From contig NZ_CP011409.1 of the NCBI RefSeq assembly GCF_001267925.1, positions 1,302,001 to 1,366,000 of the forward strand: 64,000 nucleotides of DNA, written 5' to 3'. Position 1 is the first letter of the stretch, and each line of letters begins with the position of its first letter. A program made the translations under genes and the position numbers. The DNA comes from Herbaspirillum hiltneri N3. GTDB lineage: Bacteria; Pseudomonadota; Gammaproteobacteria; Burkholderiales; Burkholderiaceae_D. The notes beneath the pieces are model-generated. The model was not told the DNA's origin, searched no databases, and worked only from the letters and a program-made list of their open reading frames with translations. Shown in pieces: positions 49,458 to 57,865 of the stretch.

Positions 49458-50522
49458 TTACTTCGCCGGAAAGATTTTTTCCACGGTGATATCCGCGCCG
49501 AACAACCCGGCCGCGTCGTGGCCGACGCCCGGCACTTCGAAGTCGGGGTGGTGCACCGGGGTCTTCCATTTTTGCGCCAGGAATTGTTCGTAGCGCACGT
49601 AGTTGTCATGCCGCTCGACGCGCGTGGCGCCTTGCAGGCGTGCACCGCAGGCCTTGTCGAGGAAGCGGTGGTTGGGGTTGTTGTCCTTGCTGCCCACCAT
49701 GTAGGTGACGTCGCGCGCGGCGTAGCGTTTGAACAGCTGTTCGCCGCTGACTTTACCGTCGGCGCCAAGACCGTAGGGGATCATTTCGCCGAGGCCGTAG
49801 CGGTAGTTGTCGTAACCGGGACAGAGGATGCCGCCGGCCGGTGCGAAGCCGTTGTCGGCGGGGCGATTGTTGTCGAAGTAGAGATACGACGAGGGGCTGG
49901 AGATCACGTAACGCACCTTGATGCCGGCCTGTTTCAGTTTTTCGTCGCTGTTGTTCAGCACGGCATAGCGCTGCATCAGCTGGCCGCCGGCCGAGTGGCC
50001 GATGAAGACGATTTCTTTCAGCGCAGGGAAGCGGCCCGAGCCCAGGTAGGCGGCGATGTCGTCGAATACGCGGAACGAGCTGACGCCGGTTTTGCCATGG
50101 GTGGAATCCTGGCCCTGCATCCAGTTGTCGCCGCGCCACAAGGCCATCTTGTTGTCGGACAGGGCATCGCCTTCGGTCAGGAAGTTGGGCGTGAGCAGCA
50201 AGGTCTGCGCCGGATCGAGCCGGGCCTTGCGCAGGAATGCGAGGCCGGTTTCAAAGTAACGGTCGCCGTCGCGCTTGACGCCGTGTTCGAGGATGACGGC
50301 GCGCGTGATGGAATCGTTGTCCTGCGCCAGTGAATTATTGGCGTAGATCGCGAAAGCGTATTGCTGCGCGCCGGCGCCGAGCGTGACGATTTGTGGCGGG
50401 CCGGCTTCTTCCGTCGTTTTTTTTGCGTGAGCCACGGACGGCAGCAATAGTGAAAACGACAGCGCCGACGACATGGCGGCAGCCAGCAATGCGGTATTCC
50501 AGATTTTTGCGCCAACAGCCAT
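49458..50522 (-). CDS. Exported alpha/beta-hydrolase (serine esterase-like)
   Basis: 354 residues. A signal peptide ends near AHA-KK (~34). The nucleophile elbow FIGHSAGGQ places Ser177; acidic and His members are likely in the region of SKDNNPNHRF and VPGVGHDAAGLF near the C-terminus. It resembles uncharacterised periplasmic hydrolases rather than a named lipase. ATG 50522 is chosen over 50540 because AAGGGAAG lies 6 bp upstream. It is 112 bp upstream of tpsB on the same strand, so it is probably the first gene of the TPS-lyase operon. The 277 bp upstream include an AT-rich stretch (50710-50775) suitable for a promoter. Confidence 0.85.
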   Translation of the reverse strand: MAVGAKIWNTALLAAAMSSALSFSLLLPSVAHAKKTTEEAGPPQIVTLGAGAQQYAFAIYANNSLAQDNDSITRAVILEHGVKRDGDRYFETGLAFLRKARLDPAQTLLLTPNFLTEGDALSDNKMALWRGDNWMQGQDSTHGKTGVSSFRVFDDIAAYLGSGRFPALKEIVFIGHSAGGQLMQRYAVLNNSDEKLKQAGIKVRYVISSPSSYLYFDNNRPADNGFAPAGGILCPGYDNYRYGLGEMIPYGLGADGKVSGEQLFKRYAARDVTYMVGSKDNNPNHRFLDKACGARLQGATRVERHDNYVRYEQFLAQKWKTPVHHPDFEVPGVGHDAAGLFGADITVEKIFPAK

Positions 50523-50799
50523 GGTCAACTTCCCTTGCATCTGAACGGAGCGGAACGGCAGGGACTGCGGCTGACGGCTTACAGCGCGGGCGGGAGGCTG
50601 GCGCGGCGCAGGGCTTGAGATGCTGCGCGGTTACGGTCTCCTGCTCATGCCGCCGGTGATCGGCGCTTCATCCATCCCTGAGCATGCTTGTTCTTCTTTT
50701 GGCTCGATTATAGGAGTCGTGTTTGGCTATGTAAAATATCTCGATTTATATATTTCAATACTAAAAAAGTATGAAGTTGTACGGGACTTCCATCCGCGT

Positions 50800-51744
50800 T
50801 CAGTCGGGACGCGCCTGCCTGCGGTGCTGGCCCGGACCGATGCCGAAATGGCGCTTGAAGATGCGGTTGAACGAGGCTTCCGACTGATAGCCGACCGCTT
50901 CGGCGACGGCGGCCACGGTCTGCTGGCGACCGGCCAGCAGTTGCGCGGCCTGCGCCATGCGGGTGCGCGTGAGGACCTCGCCGGGTGTGGCGCCGGCCGC
51001 TGCGCGGAACAGCCGGGCAAAGGTCGTGCGCGACAGGTGGCAGGCGTTGGCCAGCTGATCCAGCGACCAGGCCCGGCCCGGTTCGGCGAGCATGCTGTGC
51101 AGTGCGCGTTGCAGTCGCGGCGAGGCCAGCAGCGTGAACAGCCCCGGCGTTGCCGCCGTGTCCTGTTGTTCCAGCCAGGCGCGCATCAGCAGTGCGAACA
51201 GCGCCGACGACAATTGCGTCACCACCGCATGGGCGCCGGGGCGGGCCGGGTCGGCTTCGGTCTCGACCTGCAGCATCGTCATGAGCGCGCGCAGCCCGGC
51301 GAAGTCGGCGCGTCCGGTGGTGCGCACCAGCAGTGTGGGCGGCAGCGAGGGCAGCAGCGCGGCAGCGGCGACGGGGTCGAAATTGAACTGGCCGCAGAGG
51401 ATGTCGGTGGCTGCGCCGGCGCCGCCATTTTCCACCCGCACCAGCAAATCGTCGCTGCCGGCGGCGACTTTCCGCAGGGCCGATTTGCCGCGTCCGGCGT
51501 GCAGCGTGTGCGCGCTGCCGTGCGGAAACACCACGATGTCGCCGGCCTGCAGCGCCACGCCGCGTTCGCCGTTGGCTTCCATCAGGGCGTCGCCGGACAG
51601 CAGCATGTGGTAGCGCACCACGCCGGGCGGCGAGGCCGGTTCCGGCAATTGCCACGGCGCGCCGAAATGGCAGCGGATGTCGAGCGTGGTGCGCACGGGA
51701 TAGAGCTGCAGCAGGCGGCTCAGGGTGTCGGTGGCGTCATTCAT
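50800..51744 (-). CDS. AraC-family regulator with cupin sensor domain
   Basis: 314 residues. The N-terminal cupin (~1-180; VRYHMLLSGDALMEANGERGVALQAGDIVVFPHGSAHTL) is of the AraC-binding type found in regulators of AhpD-like and oxidoreductase genes. The C-terminal double HTH (~205-305) reads SLDQLANACHLSRTTFARLF and VAAVAEAVGYQSEASFNRIFKRHFG. It is divergent from the AhpD-like gene (164 bp between starts), the most likely target, and lies upstream of the hydrolase-TPS operon on the same strand with ~280 bp spacing, so it could also influence it. Confidence 0.92.
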   Translation of the reverse strand: MNDATDTLSRLLQLYPVRTTLDIRCHFGAPWQLPEPASPPGVVRYHMLLSGDALMEANGERGVALQAGDIVVFPHGSAHTLHAGRGKSALRKVAAGSDDLLVRVENGGAGAATDILCGQFNFDPVAAAALLPSLPPTLLVRTTGRADFAGLRALMTMLQVETEADPARPGAHAVVTQLSSALFALLMRAWLEQQDTAATPGLFTLLASPRLQRALHSMLAEPGRAWSLDQLANACHLSRTTFARLFRAAAGATPGEVLTRTRMAQAAQLLAGRQQTVAAVAEAVGYQSEASFNRIFKRHFGIGPGQHRRQARPD

Positions 51745-51781
51745 GGAGGGTAAACACGATTGGTACGATTGATCAATTTAT

Positions 51782-51796
51782 TGGCATATTTTGCCA
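51782..51796. promoter_or_regulatory. Candidate operator between araC-type and ahpD-like genes
   Basis: TGGCA-TATTT-TGCCA, a 15-bp inverted repeat in an AT-rich stretch of the divergent promoter region. A possible -10 TATACT lies at 51820-51825. Candidate binding site for the AraC-type regulator; support is positional only. Confidence 0.35.
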
Positions 51797-51907
51797 TTAA
51801 AAATTCCATTCCGGATCCCTATACTGATTTCCATACCGCGCTCGATTGCAAAGGCAGCAGAACCGGTTGGGAACACTCTCCATTGACTCTTACTGAAAGG
51901 AAGCATC

Positions 51908-52444
51908 ATGCCCCGTCTCCATACCCAGGACATCTCCGGCTACACCGGCCAGGCCGCACAACTGTTCACCGCCATCAAAAGCGCGATCGGCAAGGTCCCC
52001 AACGCTTACGCCGACATCGGCGTCAACAGCGCGGTGGCGCTGGAATCCATGCTCGGCCTCGACGCCTCGCTGCGCAAGAGCTCGCTCAAGGGCAAGCAGA
52101 TCGAAGCCATCAAGCTGGCGGTCAGCGAAGCGGCCGAGTGCGACTACTGTCTCGCTGCGCACTCGCTGATGGCCAAGAAGCTCGGCCTGTCGGCAGAAGC
52201 CGTGATCGGCCTGCGGCGCGCCGAAGCGTCCGGCGACGCGCAACTGGATGCGCTGACCGCATTCGTGCGTGAACTGGTGACCACCCGCGGCACCGTGCCG
52301 GCGGCATCCGTCGAAGCGGTCAAGGCGGCCGGCTACAGCGATGCGCAGATCGTCGACACGTTGCTGGCGGTGACGGCGATCACGTTCACCAATCTGTTCA
52401 ATCGCGTCAACGACACGGTGGTGGATTTTCCGGCTGCGGATTGA
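51908..52444 (+). CDS. AhpD/carboxymuconolactone-decarboxylase-like protein
   Basis: 178 residues. The AhpD-fold core is seen with the redox motif ECDYCLAAHSLMAKKLGL (CxxC followed by His three residues later), the peroxidase-type signature of AhpD-like proteins. Such proteins reduce peroxides or peroxiredoxin partners in the cytoplasm. AAAGGAAG precedes the ATG. Followed by a strong terminator. Divergent AraC regulator upstream; this regulator/AhpD-like pairing is common in Betaproteobacteria. Confidence 0.9.
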   Translation: MPRLHTQDISGYTGQAAQLFTAIKSAIGKVPNAYADIGVNSAVALESMLGLDASLRKSSLKGKQIEAIKLAVSEAAECDYCLAAHSLMAKKLGLSAEAVIGLRRAEASGDAQLDALTAFVRELVTTRGTVPAASVEAVKAAGYSDAQIVDTLLAVTAITFTNLFNRVNDTVVDFPAAD

Positions 52445-52470
52445 CCGCTTACTGCCGCTGCAGGAAAGGA

Positions 52471-52498
52471 AACGGCCTCGCGATGAGGCCGTTTTTTC
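52471..52498 (+). terminator. Terminator after ahpD-like gene
   Basis: AACGGCCTC-GCGAT-GAGGCCGTT (52471-52493) followed by TTTT. Confidence 0.9.
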
Positions 52499-52516
52499 GT
52501 TCTGCTTGCGCGGACG

Positions 52517-53011
52517 CTATTGCTTGCCCGGCACCAGGTATTTGGATTTGGCGCAGTAGATCTTGGCCTTGGTGTCGGCGTAGGCGATCACGCTGCCGGC
52601 CTGCGACTGGCGCAACGAATACTTGCCGGCGTCGTCGAGCGTATAACGGATGCCGACGCTCTTGGTGATGGCGTCGGACAGCGCCTGCGGCGTGCCGTTG
52701 ACCACGGCGCCGATGAAGTCGGCAGGGCTGCTGCTGTCGTTGACCAGAATGTCGGTGATTTCCATGCCCCAGATATTGCTGCCGGCGGCCTTGAACCAGT
52801 AGGCGCCGCCTTCGGTCTTGTAGGGTTTGCCGAAGGCTTCGAAGAGGTAATCGTAGAAATATTTGCTGTTGAGCTGGTTGAGGCACAACAGCGCGTTGCC
52901 GACTTCAATGCCGAAGGTTGCTGCGGGTGCGGCGTTGGCGACGCCGTTCATGCCTGCAAGGCCCGGCGCCAGCAGCGCGCAGGCAAGCGCGATGCGATGG
53001 ATGATGTTCAA
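52517..53011 (-). CDS. Small exported protein of unknown function
   Basis: 164 residues from TTG 53011, chosen because AAGGAG lies 5 bp upstream and a signal peptide starts at once (IIHRIALACALLAPGLAG, cleavage near ANA-AP). The mature protein has two Cys far apart (NALLCLNQLN and KIYCAKSKYL) that could form a disulfide, aromatic-rich YFYDYLFEAFGKPY and a DNSSSPADF-like loop (NDSSSPADFIGAVVNG). I do not recognise a family with confidence. It appears monocistronic, convergent with the AhpD-like gene. Confidence 0.7.
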   Translation of the reverse strand: MNIIHRIALACALLAPGLAGMNGVANAAPAATFGIEVGNALLCLNQLNSKYFYDYLFEAFGKPYKTEGGAYWFKAAGSNIWGMEITDILVNDSSSPADFIGAVVNGTPQALSDAITKSVGIRYTLDDAGKYSLRQSQAGSVIAYADTKAKIYCAKSKYLVPGKQ

Positions 53012-53148
53012 ACAGACTCCTTGGTGCGCGTGGCGTCGCTGGTGATGCGTCGACGCCATCGAATGATCGAAACGGTAATGGTGCGTTGCGCAGATTGTAG
53101 GGGGCTTTTGGTTTTTTTGCTAACCGGGTTGGCGGGAACGTAAGCGGA

Positions 53149-53592
53149 TCAGGCGTGGCGTCCCGATTTGAGCACGGTCTCGCCGCGTTGCGAAGACAAC
53201 AACTTGCCGCTCAGGCTGCCGAGTCCATCGATGAAGGAGGCGATGCCGGTGCCCTTGACCATCACGCAGGGCTTGCCCTGTTTCTTGCACAGCTGTTTGA
53301 CCAGCTGGTAAGCGTTGTGGCTGATGTTGCCGGAGGCGCACAGCACCATGTCGGCGCCGGTGAGCATCGGCTGCAGGCGGTGCAGGCTGTCTTCGCGGCC
53401 GCCGTCGTGATGGATGAACTTGCCGTGGCGTTCCTCGATGGCGACGCGGTAATGATTGCGCGCGCCGGTCAGTCCGCCGACGCACAAGACACAGCGGTCG
53501 GCCAGGCTGAAAGCCGTGGCGGCCGCTATGGCAGATGTCGTGGATGTCACAGATACGGAAGCGGGATGGTTCTTGCTGGTCGCGCGATGCAT
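53149..53592 (-). CDS. DUF2325 domain protein
   Basis: 147 residues from ATG 53592 (GAGG site 5-8 bp upstream); in-frame Met codons at 53607 and 53616 are alternatives. RCVLCVGGLTGARNHYRVAIEERHGKF, then HHDGGREDSLHRLQPML and ADMVLCASGNISHNAYQLVKQLCKK, match DUF2325 proteins, a small Rossmann-like family found alone or with catalase-related genes. It contains Cys pairs (CVLC; C in LCKK/PCVMV). Function unknown. The upstream region is shared with the end of the WYL regulator gene on the same strand. Confidence 0.75.
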   Translation of the reverse strand: MHRATSKNHPASVSVTSTTSAIAAATAFSLADRCVLCVGGLTGARNHYRVAIEERHGKFIHHDGGREDSLHRLQPMLTGADMVLCASGNISHNAYQLVKQLCKKQGKPCVMVKGTGIASFIDGLGSLSGKLLSSQRGETVLKSGRHA

Positions 53593-53671
53593 GGAGACCT
53601 CGGCCATGATTGTCATGACTTGCAGACTAAACCGAAGCCGCGCCGGCGCGAACGAAGAAATCGGCATCTGC

Positions 53672-54397
53672 TTATGCGGAATCCTGATACCGATGTGGAG
53701 GCTGATCCTTGCGCACGGCGCGCACGAAGTCGGCCAGGCGCTTGCCGCTTTCATCCGGATAAGCATGCGCCGGCGTCATTGCGCGCACGCGGTCGAGACG
53801 GAACGAGCGGAAGTCGCCGCGGGTTTCGCACCACGCGGCGATCGACCAGCCGCCGCCCCAGAAGTACAGCGCCAGCGGCCAGATGATGCGCTGCGTGGCC
53901 TGGCCGCGGGCGTCGACGTAGTCGAGCCGCAGCGTGCAACGCTTGCCGATGGCCTGGCGGATTTCTTCCAGCCGTTCGCCGTGCGCCTGATCGATGTGGA
54001 AGCTGGGCGCGAACAGCGCGGTGTTTTCGACGAAATCGCGTTTGTCCTTCGGCAGCGCCAGCACGATCTTGGCCAGCGACGCCGCGGCCGATGCCGCCAG
54101 TTGCGGTCCGCCCCAGGCCTGCACCATGCGCATGCCGATCACCAGTGCGTCGATCTCGTCAGGCGAAAACATGAGCGGAGGGAGATCGAAAGCGCTCTTG
54201 TTGATGCGATAGCCGACACCTGCCTCGCCCTGCACCGGCACACCCGACAGCGACAGGTCGCGGATGTCGCGATACACGGTGCGCTCGGACACCGACAGCC
54301 ATTCGGCCAGTTGGCGCGCCGTCGTGAGACGGCGCCCGCGCAGGTATTGGGTGATCTGGAACAGGCGGTCGGCTCGGCGCATGGTTTTTGGCAACAT
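53672..54397 (-). CDS. YafY-type HTH/WYL transcriptional regulator
   Basis: 241 residues. The N-terminal winged HTH (RADRLFQITQYLRGRRLTTARQLAEWLSVSERTVYRDI) leads to a WYL domain (~140-225; RLDYVDARGQATQRIIWPLALYFWGGGWSIAAWCETRGDFRSFRLDR). WYL regulators sense small ligands or nucleic acids. It is 82 bp downstream of... and probably controls the VOC-family gene upstream on the same strand, an arrangement common for YafY-like proteins with glyoxalase-like partners. Confidence 0.9.
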   Translation of the reverse strand: MLPKTMRRADRLFQITQYLRGRRLTTARQLAEWLSVSERTVYRDIRDLSLSGVPVQGEAGVGYRINKSAFDLPPLMFSPDEIDALVIGMRMVQAWGGPQLAASAAASLAKIVLALPKDKRDFVENTALFAPSFHIDQAHGERLEEIRQAIGKRCTLRLDYVDARGQATQRIIWPLALYFWGGGWSIAAWCETRGDFRSFRLDRVRAMTPAHAYPDESGKRLADFVRAVRKDQPPHRYQDSA

Positions 54398-54479
54398 GGG
54401 GAATGGCTGTCATTCTGGCACGAGTCGCGAGCGCCGCCCACCACGATCTTTCGACGGCGGCGGGCATGATCGTCTGCGC

Positions 54480-54851
54480 TTATTTCATCGCGTGCAGAGC
54501 GACGCGATTGCCTTCGGTGTCGATGAAGTGGGCGATGTAGCCGAGCTGCTTTGGCAGTTCCAGCTTGTCGAGTACCACCTTGCCGCCGGCCGGCGCGATG
54601 CGGTCAATGGCTTGCTGGATCGATGCGCCGGCGTCGAGGTAAACCAGCACGCCGTCGGTGCTCGCCTTGAAGGCCTGGGTTTCGGTCAGGCAGCCGCAGC
54701 TTTCCTCGGCGGCGTTGTGGAAGATCGCCATCGGCGCCGAGTCGAAATCGGTTTCGATGCGCAGCTTGGCATTGAATACGGCTTCGTAGAACTTGGCCGC
54801 GCGCGCCAGGTTGGTGACGGGGATTTCGAACCAGTTGATTTGCGTTGTCAT
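54480..54851 (-). CDS. VOC (glyoxalase/bleomycin-resistance fold) protein
   Basis: 123 residues from ATG 54851 (MTTQINWFEIPVTNLARAAKFYEAVF). The two beta-alpha-beta-beta-beta modules of the VOC fold are evident; the C-terminal HFIDTEGNRVALHAMK carries the usual DTEGN turn. Metal ligands are not clearly complete, so it may bind rather than transform its ligand. Immediately upstream of the YafY-type regulator. Its ribosome-binding site and start codon are inside a predicted hairpin (54849-54910). Confidence 0.88.
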   Translation of the reverse strand: MTTQINWFEIPVTNLARAAKFYEAVFNAKLRIETDFDSAPMAIFHNAAEESCGCLTETQAFKASTDGVLVYLDAGASIQQAIDRIAPAGGKVVLDKLELPKQLGYIAHFIDTEGNRVALHAMK

Positions 54852-54910
54852 GATGTCTTCCTTTTTCTTGGTTGAGAGAGGTATGCCGGAGGGCATGGAA
54901 GACATCATGA
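54849..54910 (-). promoter_or_regulatory. Hairpin sequestering the VOC gene start
   Basis: TCATGATGTCTTCC (plus strand 54849-54862) and GGAAGACATCATGA (54897-54910) form an exact 14-bp inverted repeat with a 34-nt loop. In the minus-strand transcript the downstream arm contains the Shine-Dalgarno GGAAGA and the ATG itself, so folding would block initiation. The upstream arm holds an ATG-ATG in the same reading frame. Confidence 0.6.
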
Positions 54911-54969
54911 TCCAGGGCTCCTGACACCATCCTGTCAGGAGCCTTGCTTCAGGCAAGCGCGGTTTACTG

Positions 54970-55968
54970 TCAGACGGCGGCTTGCGCCTTGCCGTCGGCG
55001 GCGGCAAGTTCGGCATCCTGCCGTTCCGCGTAGCGCCGCGCCAGCAGCGCGCACAGCATCAGCTGCATCTGGTGGAACACCATGATCGGCAGCAGCACGA
55101 CGCCGACGCCGCTGCTGCTGAACAGTACCGACGCCATCGGGATGCCCGAAGCCAGCGATTTTTTCGAGCCGCAGAACACCAGCACGATCTCATCGCCGCG
55201 CGCAAAGCCCAGTGCGCGGCTGCCGAAGGTGGTCAGCGTCAGCACGCCGCCGAGCAGGATGGCGTTGACCAGCACCAGCAGCGCCAGCTGTTGCGGCGGG
55301 AACAGATGCCACACGCCTTGCGCCACCGCCACGCTGAATGCCGCATACACCGCCAGCAGGATGCCGCCGCGATCGACCACCGCCAGCAGGCCTTTCTTGC
55401 GCAGCACCCAGTCGCCGATCCAGGGGCGCAGCACATTGCCCAGCACGAATGGCAGCAGCAGTTGCAGCAGGATGCCGCTGACTTGCTGCAGGCCGCCGCC
55501 GTCGTGATGGCGATGCAGCAGAAGCGTCACCAGGATGGGCGTGAAGACGATGCCCAGCAGGTTCGATGCGGTGGCGCCGCAGATCGCCGCCGGCACGTTG
55601 CCGCGTGCAATCGAGGTGAAGGCGATCGAGGATTGCACGGTCGACGACAGCGTGCAGACGAACAGCACACCCAGCCACAGTTCCGGCGTCAGCAAGCCGG
55701 GGAACAAGGCCTGCAGCGTCAGCCCGAGCAGCGGGAAAAGCACGAAGGTGCAGGCCAGCGTCAGCAGGTGCAGGCGCGGCTGCCGGAAGCCGGACAAGGC
55801 CGCTTCGCGCGACAGCCGGGCGCCGTGCAGGAAGAACAGCAGCGCGATGGCAGTGTTGCTGGCCAGGTGCATGAAGTCCTCGAAGCGGCCGGTGGCCGGC
55901 AGCAGCGTGGCGAGCAGGACGGCGCCGAGCAGCATCCAGGTAAAGGTGTCGGGCAGGTAGCGTTTCAT
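54970..55968 (-). CDS. Bile acid:sodium symporter-like transporter (YfeH type)
   Basis: 332 residues from ATG 55968, the length of E. coli YfeH. About ten membrane helices; the start KRYLPDTFTWMLLGAVLLATLLP, FFLHGARLSREAAL, and SSTVQSSIAFTSIARGNVPAA (crossover region) and FCGSKKSLASGIPMA are SBF-like family features. A sodium-coupled transporter for an unknown organic anion. The longer in-frame start at 56061 overlaps the intergenic promoter. Divergent from a LysR gene ~130 bp away, which is likely its regulator. Confidence 0.92.
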   Translation of the reverse strand: MKRYLPDTFTWMLLGAVLLATLLPATGRFEDFMHLASNTAIALLFFLHGARLSREAALSGFRQPRLHLLTLACTFVLFPLLGLTLQALFPGLLTPELWLGVLFVCTLSSTVQSSIAFTSIARGNVPAAICGATASNLLGIVFTPILVTLLLHRHHDGGGLQQVSGILLQLLLPFVLGNVLRPWIGDWVLRKKGLLAVVDRGGILLAVYAAFSVAVAQGVWHLFPPQQLALLVLVNAILLGGVLTLTTFGSRALGFARGDEIVLVFCGSKKSLASGIPMASVLFSSSGVGVVLLPIMVFHQMQLMLCALLARRYAERQDAELAAADGKAQAAV

Positions 55969-56097
55969 GATGGCAAGCGAGAAAGAAGGCAAAGCAGCCT
56001 TTGCCACATGATAGGAAAAAGAACTATCATCGGGAACCCCTTTAATCGTGTGAACTGTCATCGGATATGCCGATAAGCAGTTGCGTCAGGAGCGCCC

Positions 56098-56949
56098 ATG
56101 TTCAATCCTGTCTGGCTCAAGACCTTTACCACCGTGGCCGCTTCCAGCAGCTTCAGCGAGGCCGGGCGGCGGCTCGGGCTGACGCAATCGAGCGTGAGCG
56201 ACCACATCCGCCGCCTCGAGGACAGCAGCGGCCGGCGCCTGTTCGTGCGTGACACGCATTCGCTGGCGCTGACAGTGGACGGCGAAAGCCTGCTGGTGCA
56301 CGCACGCCTGATCCTCGAAGCGCATGCGCGCGCCGAGGCGCAGTTCACCGCACCGAGGTTGCGCGGCCGGGTGCGCTTCGGTACTTCGGACGATCTGGCC
56401 ATGGGGCCCTTGCCGGACATGCTGGCGGCGTTTCGCAACAAGCATCCCGAGGTCGAGCTGGAAATCACCATCGGACTCACCGGCGAGCTGTACCAGCGCC
56501 TCGACAACGGCGAGCTCGACCTGATCGTCGGCAAGCGCCGTCCCGGCGAACACCGCGGGCAGGCCATGTTCCGCGTGCCGCTGGTGTGGCTGGCGCGGCC
56601 GGAAACCGTGGTCGACCTGGCGCAACCGCTGCCGCTGATCCTGCTGCCCGAGCCGAGCGTGACGCGCGCGGCGATCCTCACCGCGCTGGGTGCCGCAGGC
56701 AGCCACTGGCGCGTCGTCTGCACCAGCGGCAGCCACGCCGGCTGCATGGCGGCGGCGCGCGGCGGCCTCGGACTGACGGTGCTGCCACAGCACATGGCCT
56801 CACGCGAACTGAGCCTGCCGGTCAATCATGCCAGCCTGCCGGCGTTTCCCGATGTCGAATACGTGGCGCTGACCGCCGGGCGCCTGAGCCGTCCGGCCGA
56901 GACGCTGTTCCAGATCCTGATGGCGAGCGAACTGCATGCGTCCAGGTGA
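56098..56949 (+). CDS. LysR-family transcriptional regulator
   Basis: 283 residues. HTH in MFNPVWLKTFTTVAASSSFSEAGRRLGLTQSSVSDHIRRLE (residues 1-41), then an effector domain with LRGRVRFGTSDDLAMGPLPDML and LDLIVGKRRPGEHRG. It belongs to the subgroup that often sits divergent from membrane transporters. Its start is ~130 bp from the YfeH-type transporter. The PaaI-type thioesterase begins 42 bp downstream on the same strand. Confidence 0.92.
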   Translation: MFNPVWLKTFTTVAASSSFSEAGRRLGLTQSSVSDHIRRLEDSSGRRLFVRDTHSLALTVDGESLLVHARLILEAHARAEAQFTAPRLRGRVRFGTSDDLAMGPLPDMLAAFRNKHPEVELEITIGLTGELYQRLDNGELDLIVGKRRPGEHRGQAMFRVPLVWLARPETVVDLAQPLPLILLPEPSVTRAAILTALGAAGSHWRVVCTSGSHAGCMAAARGGLGLTVLPQHMASRELSLPVNHASLPAFPDVEYVALTAGRLSRPAETLFQILMASELHASR

Positions 56950-56991
56950 AAAACTGGGTTAGCATCGATGCATAAAAACGAAGGAGACAAA

Positions 56992-57444
56992 ATGACGGTA
57001 ACCACAGGCAAGCCAGTGCACGCAGCGGATGCGGACATGATTCGCCGCATCGAAGAGAGTTTTTCGCGGCAGGGGGCGCTGCATACCATCGGCGCGCGGC
57101 TGCACAGCATCACGCCGGGGCAGGTGGAAATCCGCCTCGATTTCCAGCCCGGGCTGGGTCAGCAGAACGGCTTCCTGCACGCCGGCATGAGCACCACGAT
57201 CGCCGACACTGCGGGCGGCTATGCAGCGATGAGCCTGTTCGATGCCGGCGAAGAAGTATTGACCACGGAACTCAAGCTGAATCTGCTGGCGCCGGCGCAG
57301 GGGGAGTATTTCATCGGCCGCGGCAGGGTGGTCAAGAGCGGCAGGACGCTGACCATTTGCCAGATCGAAGTGGAAGCGGTGCGCGACGGCAAAGAAACAC
57401 TGTGTGCCTACGGCATCATCACGGCGATGCGGATGAGGGCTTAG
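56992..57444 (+). CDS. PaaI-family hotdog thioesterase
   Basis: 150 residues. Hotdog fold with the PaaI-type active-site helix: GQQNGFLHAGMSTTIADTAGGYAAMSLF (HAG plus the catalytic Asp in IADTAGG). It hydrolyses acyl- or aryl-CoA thioesters in the cytoplasm. ATG 56992 is preferred to 56968 because AAGGAG lies at 56981-56986. Co-directional with the LysR gene. Substrate unknown. Confidence 0.9.
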   Translation: MTVTTGKPVHAADADMIRRIEESFSRQGALHTIGARLHSITPGQVEIRLDFQPGLGQQNGFLHAGMSTTIADTAGGYAAMSLFDAGEEVLTTELKLNLLAPAQGEYFIGRGRVVKSGRTLTICQIEVEAVRDGKETLCAYGIITAMRMRA

Positions 57445-57454
57445 GGCCTAGGGC

Positions 57455-57853
57455 CTAAGCACTGGCCTCGCTCACCAGCTCCGGCCGATTCAGCGCACGG
57501 ATGCGGCGGTCGACGAAATAGCCGCCGGCTTCGGTATAGCGCAGATAGCAGCGGCCGCAGACGGTGCAGGTCGCGATATTGCAGCGGTTGTACGGGAAGT
57601 GCCGCAGCGCCACCGGCGCGTCGGCGGAGTCGTAGCGCGTGCCGTGCGGGTGATATTCGGCAAAGCCGGGCTCGTCGTAGGGATCGAGGTACAGCGTGCC
57701 GACGTCCTCCAGTTGCGATTCAGGGAAGGACAGCGGCGTGCTGGTCCATGCTGCAAGTGCCGCTTCGTTGCAGGCGCAGGCGACCGTCACGGCCGCGCTG
57801 CGTTCGGCCAGAGCGCGCAAGCCGGCGCCGTCCAGCACGGGTAAATCAGCCAT
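57455..57853 (-). CDS. Cysteine-cluster protein of unknown function
   Basis: 132 residues. N-terminal helix-rich part with two Cys (VTVACACNEAALAAW), a middle LEDVGTLYLDPYDEPGFAEYHPHGTRYDS and a conserved-looking C-terminal block NRCNIATCTVCGRCYLRY with four Cys spaced CxxxxCxxCxxC, then YVDRRIRAL-like YFVDRRIRAL. The spacing suggests zinc or Fe-S binding. No family recognised with confidence. It is 12 bp upstream of the DUF342 gene on the same strand and may be co-transcribed with it. Confidence 0.75.
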   Translation of the reverse strand: MADLPVLDGAGLRALAERSAAVTVACACNEAALAAWTSTPLSFPESQLEDVGTLYLDPYDEPGFAEYHPHGTRYDSADAPVALRHFPYNRCNIATCTVCGRCYLRYTEAGGYFVDRRIRALNRPELVSEASA

Positions 57854-57865
57854 CGCTTGCTTCCC

